Source: Blasia pusilla (Eukaryota > Marchantiophyta > Marchantiopsida > Blasiales). Taken from it: a stretch of DNA of 64,000 nucleotides. A program made the position numbers and the translations under genes. Under the pieces are notes generated by a model. That model made no database searches, was not told the origin of the DNA, and saw only the letters and a program-made list of their open reading frames with translations. This document shows, one piece after another, positions 56,403-64,000 of this stretch (positions are counted from its first letter, which is position 1; every line of letters begins with the position of its first letter). Location of the stretch: the NCBI GenBank assembly GCA_050084515.1, contig CM114273.1, positions 9,982,001 to 10,046,000 on the forward strand, given 5' to 3'.

Positions 56403-59400
56403 ATGTCGAGGAAAAAATCTCAAGCAAACAAGTGTGGGAGCTTCACTCCCAAGTCCATGAGAACTCCTGGGTCACCATCTCCAGGGCCTCGTTCGGCCAA
56501 TGAGATAAGGCAAGAAGAAATCGAGGAGCGGGAAAGGGTAGCGGAGATGCACAACCAAGAGCTTCTTGCAAAACGTGTACAAGAGGCGCTCGATAAACAT
56601 AACGCAAAGGCTGAGATGTTGAACCTTGAAGAAAAGGGTCGCCGACGAAAAGCGAGAAAAGAAGCGTGTGGACGCGTCGGTGAGGAGAGCAGAATTGGCC
56701 AAAGCGAGGAGGGAAAAAGCAATAGCCATTGAAGACAACCCTGCCCGTCCAACCAAAAGTGTTGAGATGCGGGAAATCTCTCCGATGAAGTCCGGGGACA
56801 CAATCAATATAGCGGAAACGGACGAAGTTCAAATCACGGAGGATGAGGTCATGAGGACCGCCAGCGTGGAGATGGTGGACATTGCTGAAGAAGCAGGAGA
56901 GCGGTCATCCTCGTCTCTAAGCCTGGCGGAAGAAATCGACCTCTATCGGATCGACGAGTTTCCAGTGGACTTGCCAATTGCTGCCTCAGAGCAGTTGGCT
57001 GGTCAAGAAACCGACCCAATCTTCGAGCGGGTAAGAGAGGATTTGTGGTTTTTGAATTATGTGAAGGCCCATCTTGCAATTCATTGGCAATTCAGTGTAG
57101 CTTACTGATCTTGTCCCGGTTGTGATAGGTGGTAAAGCAGATGGCATTGATGGAGGGCCACAACGCCCCGAGAATTCCACTCTGTCGATTGCGGACAATG
57201 GAGTACGTCCGCAAAATTCAGTCTGACAAGGATATTGCGAAGCTCAAACAATCGGCGGTGATAGCATCCTACGTCAACAGCTTCCCTCCGTTCTATGTTC
57301 ATCCTTACAATGACCATGGAACCCAAGTGCTGGTTACAGAGGAGGACTTGGAAAAGCTTGACACATTCTGGAGGATGAGAGATCAGGAATTCAGAAGGCA
57401 AGTAGAGGGGACGGAATACAGCAGGATGAGGAATCTGCATTTCTTCATCTGGGATGGAAATCACAGGTTCATGGCGTAGACAAAGTTTGCAGAGGAGTGC
57501 CCAAACTCCTAGGAGGCACATTTTTGCGTGAAGGCAGTGGTCCTTCATCCATACCCTCATCACATGGCGACAGTGGATATGGCCATGCATGCCATGAACA
57601 CGTAAGTTTCTTCGTGGGACTCCGACAAGTTGTTTGAGTCGCCAATGTTTTTGGGATGTTTTTGGCCGAACGCAACTCGTCGGACTCCGACAAGTTGCTC
57701 GATTGATCAATGGGTTAGGATGATTTTGGCCAAAAGAAACTCGGCGGAGTCCGACGAGTTGTTCGACTGACCATAGGTTTAGTATGTTTTTGGCCCAAAG
57801 CAACTCGTCGGAGTCCGACGAGTTGCTCGACCGGCCGCATTCTTTGGACGTATTTTGAAGAAAGCAACTCGTCCGAGTCCGACGAGTTGCTCGACTCGCC
57901 GCATTTTTTGGATGTTTTTTGAAGAAAGCAACTCGTCGGACTCCAACGAGTTGTTCGACTGACCACAGGTTTAGTATGTTTTTGGCCCAAAGCAACTCGT
58001 CGGAGTCCGACGAGTTGCTCGACCGGCCGCATTCTTTGGATGTATTTTGAAGAAAGCAACTCCTCAGAGTCCGACGAGTTGCTCGACTAGCCGCAGTTTT
58101 TGGATGTATTTTGAAGAAAGCAACTCGTCAGATTCCGACGGGTTGCTTGACTCGAAGCTGTTTTTGGAGGTTTTTTGATGTTTTTGGCCGTAAGCAACTC
58201 GTCGGAGTCCGACAGGTTGCATTCGGAAGTTGGAAGCTACATTTTTCGCATAAAATTGCAGCTTTCATTGAAATTGCGCAACATGTCGGATTCTGACGGG
58301 TTGCTATGTTCACTTTTGATACGGACTATCTAACAACCCGTCGGAGTCCGACGGGTTGAAACCAGGCAATCACAAATGTGAATGCAATCCGTCAGACTCC
58401 GATGGGTTGCATAATTTAGCTCGTTGCTAGAATCTGACCTTGAGCTGTAACGACCTGTCGGAGTCCGACGGGTTGCAGGAACCCATGTACCTTACAAAAT
58501 TTCTTATATTGAGTTTGGATGTGCAGGATTGTATCGGAGGGGAATGTCATCCACCATTGGATCCAGGATTGCGATCGGGTGAAGAAAGTGCTTACGACGC
58601 ACCCGACAGAATACAAGGGGTTCTTGGGCGACGCCCTGGTAAATCAGATGCTGGCAAAGGGTGCACAAATCAAAAAGAAGACTTGGGCAAATAAGTTTAT
58701 TTCCCAAGATGCAGCCGTCACAATCCTTTGCTGGTCAAAGATACATGCCGCAAAGAAGAGCGCTGCATTGGAGCTGGAGCGGAGGGAGAAAGTATCTGTG
58801 TCTGAGCGTGCAAAATTCATCCAAGCTGCAGTATCTGCAGCTACGAAGTACACGGCAAGCAAGATACAACGCTATATTGCCATTCTCAACCTCGAACTTG
58901 GTCCGGAGTTTTACAAGGAGTAGAAGGCGATAATCAAGCACTAGCGGAAAAGGGATGAAGATCCGCAAGGTTGGATTGGGGAGAAAGCGTCTCTCGATCG
59001 CCTGCATCGATTTGCGTTGTCTGGAATAAGCAAATTTAGGAGAATCCGACTGATGAAAATCAGTCTCGAGGGCACAAAGGCCCAAAAGAGGGTGGCACAC
59101 CATCCTCCGGGTGTCTTTGATTCAGTGATCTCCCACTAGCTCCGCAAATGGTCATTTTGGGACGCGTTGCGGCTTATCGAGAAGTCCATCCTGGATGGTC
59201 TCCAAGCGGAGCTGAAAAGAATAGAGCCCATTCCGGAGGAATCAAACCTAGAGAGTGCTGTAGATTTCAAACTTTGGCTCGATGACATCCGGGACAAGCC
59301 CATCAAAAACCCAAGTTTCAAGACGATGTTCAAGGATTGCGTCCTCCCTCAGGCAGACCTTGACAAAGAAATCGAGGGGAAAAAGAGGGATCTCGCAAAG

Positions 59401-61339
59401 AAGAAGCGAGATCTTCTAGAGCAGGCGGCCGATGCAGTTCGACTAAGAGCCCCTCAACGTATGGTGTTCAGGTACCTCGTCCATTGTAAGAATGCAGATA
59501 CCTGGGGAAAAAAACCGGCAGTCTGCAAATTGTGGGCTTCTCCGCCTGATGGAGAGACATTCTCCATGTACGACACGGAGATGGCTCAGCGCATGTCCAA
59601 TTGGGAGGTGGAGAATTGCCCGATTTGGCTGGACTTCAACGACCCTGAGGACATTATCGAGAAAGATTTACGCGTGCTTTATGATGCAGTGGCCGCAGGA
59701 CAGGACAACATCCCCAGTTTTGTGTAGCCTGAAGACTCTTTTGAAGGAGATGCGGAAGAGCAAGCCCTCGAGACAGCGCAGTTGGCTTCCAAGGTCCACA
59801 CAGCCAAAGACAAATCTACAGCGGTTCTCAAAGGCAAGGCGAGGGGAGCGAAGAATTCCGAGGCCGAGTCTTCCCAAAGAGAGGCTACAGATTCAAGGCC
59901 AGAGCTGGAATCGTCCGGGCGAGCGGGGAGAGAGGGTCAGACCAGGTCCTCCGCAAAAAAAACCCCACCAGAGTCTGAGGTCATAGAGTTCCCAACAAGC
60001 CGACCGCAGACTCGGGAGAAGCGAAAGCGAGAGGCGCCAGGGTTGTCCCAAGGAGAATACAGTCCATCGTGCTTGGGAAGACATAGAGAAACAACGACTC
60101 GGACAAGCGTCCTCCTTCGGTTCACGAATTTACTGGATGAGCTGAAAAGTTTCAATTCTCAAGGGTCGACACCCGCCATTGATAGATTGACAACGCTGGG
60201 ACAGAAGCTTCAACGAAACGGGCACGCTCCCTGGACGGTCAATGGAGTGGTCGGAGAGGTGGCGGTGGATCTATTGATCGCTGATTTGCCCTCAAGGTTG
60301 CGATTGTGGGACGAGAATCCGTCGGACGGGGTCCCCGACTGGAATGTTCCCCTTTCTTATGACCAGATCGCGCTCATGTTTTCCTTTGCAGACGCTTATC
60401 TGAATGACAGGGGCTGCTTCTTAGTTTTGACTAGAGGGAGCGAGGACAAGCTTTTCAACCTCCAGTGTGTCAAGAGGTCGCTAAAGTGGAGGACAGCGCA
60501 ATCGTGGATCATCAAGAATGAGTACCCACTCCGATCCGCGACGAGTAAAATACGCGGGTAAGGCTCTATTCCTGTCTCCAGATTGTATTTCTCCGACATG
60601 TTGCTCCAATGTTAGTATTATAAAGAAGTTCTCTAGGGTTAAGTAAAGTTCTTTGGTGACGTGTTGCCCATTATGTCACCATACTGAGAGTAGACCAATG
60701 GCCAAGTTGCTGACATTGTTTCCAACGTGCTTCTTTACAGATGGACCACTCCTATGTTTACTGCTTCGTTCGGCCTGCGCACAACTTCTAGGTGTTTAAG
60801 ATCCAGGATCCTGTGGATCCATGCTTCGATGGGTACAACTTAGATATTTTATACAATTCCCCCCCGGGAATTTACATGCAAGACGGTACCCCACTACTTG
60901 GAGGAAGGGAAAAGTCGCCAGCCCTGATGCAAACGCTCATCGAGCTCTGCTCAAGGCCGGGTGACTTGGTGTTTGACTTAGTGGGCCTTTCAGGGGTGAG
61001 TATCAAAGGCGCATGGCAGAGTGGCAGGAACATTCTCTGCCTCGAGGGAAGGCATGAACTGTTTGACCTTTGCAAGGAGGCAAAGGCAGATTACGACAGG
61101 CTAGTTGGGGCGTACAACTCTCCACCGAAGCCGAGAGCTCCGCTTCCAGACCCACCATTGGTAGTGACACCATCGTCACTTCCAACGATTCCGAAAATTG
61201 GGAGGGCAAGGCCAAAAGTAATTTTGCAAGAGCTCTCGGACGATGACGAGTGAGTTCAAAGAACTCAAGGACCCAGCTTGACTGCAGCGTTTGGAGTAGG
61301 GATTTATTTGATGATGAGGCAAAAGATTTCATAGAATAG
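56403..61339 (+). pseudogene. MULE-2 gene A: ParB-like / amino-methyltransferase-like protein
   Basis: The inferred exons are 56403-57030, 57129-57601, 58527 to about 60557, 60741-61249 and 61288-61339, about 1,230 codons. The ATG at 56403 opens MSRKKSQANK. Exon 2 has VVKQMALMEGHNAPRIPL and FFIWDGNHRFMAW (about 57443-57478), the DGNHR signature of the ParB/sulfiredoxin fold. Exon 3 ends with VDLLIADLPSRLRLW and FADAYLNDRGCFLVLT (motif IV and following). Exon 4 has KSPALMQTLIELCSRPGDLV, FDLVGLSGVSIKGAW and GRNILCLEGRHEL (motifs X and I, about 60930-61060). The order IV then I is that of beta-class enzymes such as CcrM. Stops at 57478, 57511, 58921, 58945, 59140, 59725 and 60787 disable this copy. 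Confidence 0.82.
57620..58480. repeat. Palindrome array in intron 2 of gene A (MULE-2)
   Basis: Thirteen or so palindromes, for example at 57672, 57737, 57801, 57863, 57927, 57991 and 58121, are spaced mostly 60-66 bases apart, with spacers containing GGCCGCATTCTTTGGATG and TTTTGAAGAAA. Arms are usually CAACTCGTCGGA and its reverse complement around a single G or C. Confidence 0.9.
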
Positions 61340-62328
61340 ATCAAATGTATAGTTCCAAGCGTCTTTCGGATGTAATAAAGGGGAAGATTTTTTCGAACGA
61401 TGGTGGTGTTTCTAAAATTTTGCTGAATATCTTTTATGTCTTTTCAAATGTGATCGTCTATGTACTCCGCGGACTTCTATTTTGCAACCCGTCGGATTTC
61501 CACGGCTTGCAACTTTTCACTTTTTCACCACTGCACCTTGTTAACCACTTCGAGGCAACCTGTCGGATTCCGACAAGTTGCCTGATTGGACTCTTTCCCT
61601 GTTGGTCCAAATTAAGATGTAGTCTGGCGGGCTTCTTCACTTTGGCACCTTCCCCCTAGTATCATCAAACAAGGCGTAGGCTTCTTCTCTTCTCTTAGAC
61701 GTGTTGGATTCCTACTACCTGTGGGATTGCCATCATGGTATTACCAAGGACGGAGCACATATTGATACTGGATGGGTGTCACATTGCAGAGCGTACAAGA
61801 TATACTGCCGAGGAAGGCGGTGGGACTCAAATCAAGTTACATGGGACCATTATGGTGTACCTAGGGGGCCAAGGCTCTTGAATTTTCCAACATTTTCGAT
61901 CCCCGTCTACAATGGGGAGGCCATGATGCAGGCAACAATCCCTGCAAAAAGAGAGGTTGGCATCGTACCGATGCGCATCCGGGTGGTCCTCCAACAAAAA
62001 TACCCATGGGCACTACTTATTGTAGATCGAGACAGACAATGTTAAGAAACTTAGGCTCACATGGAGAGTGATGGAAAAATGTTTGTAGTGGTCTTATGAT
62101 GTCTACTTTTTTTTCCCTGGAAAAAGGAGGTTTCTTTAGGCCCAAATGTGGACCACTACCTACTCTCTTCTAAAGATTTCATGAATTTGAAAGCAAACAA
62201 AAATTTCAAATATGTCAAAAAGTTTTGAAGAGAGGAGGCGGATTTGGCCCTTTTCTTTTAAGAGAGACTCTCCTCTCTTCCTCTCTTCCTCTCCTCTCTT
62301 ACTCTCTCATGCCATAATACCAACCCCC
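61340..62328 (+). other. 3' region and right terminus of MULE-2
   Basis: It contains a decayed palindrome pair (61483-61590) and a frame (61701-62045) that begins like the 106-codon frame of MULE-1. After an internal deletion that frame ends REVGIVPMRIRVVLQQKYPW. The GA-rich right subterminal block is at 62230-62305. No known domain was identified. Confidence 0.6.
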
Positions 62329-64000
62329 AAGCAACACATAGTATATGTGCTTACAAGGGAAATACCTTTTGCCACTTGTCTCTCTTTGGATAAAGTCATC
62401 ACATGAACATATGGGAAAGCAACAGATGTGCACCACATACACCCCTGTGACACTTGAATTTATCGTGTTGTTCCTGACCCAATACATCCTTCCTATTCCA
62501 TTGCCACTCTGGACATCTTTTGTGGCAATGATCTCCATTTTTGCCTCTCGAGCTGATGCAATTCGCTTTGCTCTCTCCACCGTTGGCCTACACATTCTGT
62601 TTTTCTTCACCCCATTTCTAGACTCAAACATAAACAGTGGATTGAGATCATCTACCTTCTCCGGGTACATGTTGACGTCAATCTTGGGTTGAATACAAAA
62701 TTTGAAGATCTCAGTAATGCGAACATGCTCTGAACTTTCTCCTTCTACGAGTTTGAAACCGGCACTTGTAAGATTGTCTACTTTGTCTTGAGTGCAATTC
62801 GTACCTCCGGCGATGGGCCAAATCGTGGGGGTATTCCCCGGAGCTCCAATGGCAACCGGATAAGACTTGCAGAAAGCCCAAGATTCATTTGGGCAGAAGA
62901 AGTATTTCAATTGATCCCCGGTCCTCGTGAAACGATCAAAGGTTTTGAGTACCCAAAACCCAGTCAGTGGTCCTCTAGTCCTTGTACAGTTCTTATTTAG
63001 GAAAGTGCCGCATGCTCTCCTAATGCCATGAGATCCTGCCTTGCAAGTGGGTCCACGTCCAGGGTTGCTCCGAGATATATGCCACCTGTCATGACCATAC
63101 GGATTATGTCGTAGAGTATGGTGTGCTGGTAGAGGCCATTCCTTATGTAGGACCGTAGTGGCTTGGTAGAGATGCGGTTCCATACATAGGGTTGGGGGTT
63201 ACTCACTTGGGGGTGACTTTCCCAGTAGGGCCCGCTCTTAGGTTGGAGGATATAAGGTGGCTTGCCCTCAAAGAATAATCAGTTCTTTGAGTTGAGCCTG
63301 TTGCGTTGGGAGTTAGCCTTGGTAGTGAGTAGAGCTCTTGGCTATGGTGTTTCCCGCAAGCTTCGACCTAGATTCTCCCATCGTGGAGTGGGTTTGGCTC
63401 GATTGTATGTGATTGTAAACGTGTTTTATGACAGTAGGTCTTTCACGGATTTCAGTTGTGGTACACTTGCGTTTGTGGATACTCTCGTCTATGTTATGTA
63501 TGTATGGGCGTATGGTATGTCAGCGATGTATGTTGTATGACGATGTGGATTCGCACGACACACCATTTCAGGCTGCAATCCACCTCCATGACCGGAATCC
63601 CATCTTGTTGAACCACCAGAGCGACCGGATGTTGCGAAGTTCCAGCAACGGAGGGCTTTTAAAATAAAACATTCACTGATTTTGGAGAAGTTACTCCATC
63701 AGGGATTTGGGAGCAATTCGGGGTCCCCAAATACCTAGGCGGCGTAATTTCCTCATCCAAATCAATCACCAGATTCATTCCTCGATGTTGCCTCTTCACC
63801 TGCCTGAAATCAAGATACTTATCTGGTCTCCACGAGTCTCGCTCGGATTGCTCTACCACCATCTGTATGGGACGTCTTGAAACGTGCCCACGAATATCCC
63901 CACCAATGTGTACGTCTTGCTCGAGGGGAGTTCCTGCTACGCACCGATTGAAGGCTTCCACATAGAGTTTCTCATCACCCGATCTCACAGCCGCCCTGAC
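62329..64000 (-). pseudogene. MULE-4 gene B, Cys-rich and SWIM exons
   Basis: The minus strand, read from 64000 downwards, encodes EAFNRCVAGTPLEQDVHIGG, RRPIQMVVEQSERDSW and NLVIDLDEEITPPRY. After the solo LTR (63087-63560) it continues with SRSNPGRGPTCKAGSHG, RRACGTFLNKNCTRT, FFCPNESWAFCKSYP (one Cys of the Cys-rich block changed to Trp) and IQPKIDVNMYPEKVDDLNPL. It ends with the SWIM finger CSCDDFIQRETSGKRYFPCK and H (about 62345-62415). The window ends inside the gene. Confidence 0.85.
63087..63560 (+). repeat. Solo LTR of the G family (A+B form)
   Basis: This 474-bp block begins TGTCATGACCATACGG and ends GCACGACA. It is homologous to A2+B2 of G (27951-28424) and identical to it in length. 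It is flanked by CACC (63083-63086) and CACC (63561-63564). It splits the Cys-rich exon of MULE-4 gene B. Confidence 0.9.

Larger units (their letters stand above)
50492..62328 (+). mobile_element. MULE-2, complete-ended 11.8 kb Mutator-like element
   Basis: It starts GAGGTGCGGTAAGAGG and ends CCAACCCCC, with the 10-bp duplication AAGCAACACA. The layout equals MULE-1: gene B (50938-54999, minus), palindromic divergent promoter region (55000-56139), gene A (56403-61339, plus) and 3' region (61340-62328). The 3' region is shorter than in MULE-1 because a deletion near 61910 joins the two duplicated parts. It is inserted in gene B of MULE-4. Confidence 0.9.

Noticed and set aside
62416-63183. 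A fusion protein of solo-LTR sequence with the MULE Cys-rich domain
   Set aside because: The N-terminal part is translated solo LTR (63087-63183). The frame is continuous only by chance of insertion.

Overview
The window is a stack of transposable elements nested inside one another, with no host gene that I can recognise. GT-AG introns, Ty1/copia and Ty3/gypsy elements, an initiator-methionine-tRNA-type primer site (TGGTATCAGAGC at 46770) and a LINE point to a eukaryotic genome of the green-plant (streptophyte) lineage. Gypsy elements that carry a cytosine methyltransferase have been reported from charophyte algae, so a charophyte or other non-seed streptophyte is my best guess. The species is not determinable from the window.

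Layout. (1) 1-30088 is built on an old minus-strand gypsy element (called H). H is split by a solo LTR of a second gypsy family, X (2109-3113), by a copia element (3611-7635) and by a related gypsy element M (8112-29507, minus strand). M is split in turn by a third relative, G (17396-28424, plus strand). (2) 30089-45777 is a Mutator-like element (MULE-3, inverted) into which an intact-ended 12.3 kb copy (MULE-1, 32406-44696) has inserted. (3) 45778-48985 is the 5' part of an X element, cut by a LINE (48986-49940). (4) 49941-64000 is MULE-4, into which an 11.8 kb copy (MULE-2, 50492-62328) and a solo LTR of the G family (63087-63560) have inserted. Most insertions are flanked by recognisable target-site duplications, so the order of events can be read.

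Two families stand out. The M/G gypsy elements encode, between protease and reverse transcriptase, a C5 cytosine DNA methyltransferase domain, and end their polyprotein after the integrase with a PHD finger. Their terminal repeats are 'split' (A1 - genes - B1 - A2 - B2), an arrangement known from tyrosine-recombinase retroelements and unexpected for an element with a DDE integrase.

The MULE family carries two divergently transcribed multi-exon genes. Gene B (minus strand in MULE-1 and -2) is a Mutator-type transposase with an N-terminal CCHH-like zinc domain, a DDE region and a SWIM finger. Gene A (plus strand) is about 1,230 codons and combines a ParB/sulfiredoxin-like domain (DGNHR motif) with what looks like a beta-class amino (N6-adenine/N4-cytosine) methyltransferase. 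The shared promoter region and the larger introns of both genes are filled with copies of a CpG-rich 25-bp near-perfect palindrome.

All coding copies have stops or frameshifts, many of them C-to-T/G-to-A type, so these are decaying copies. Family-level gene structure is recoverable because several copies can be compared.
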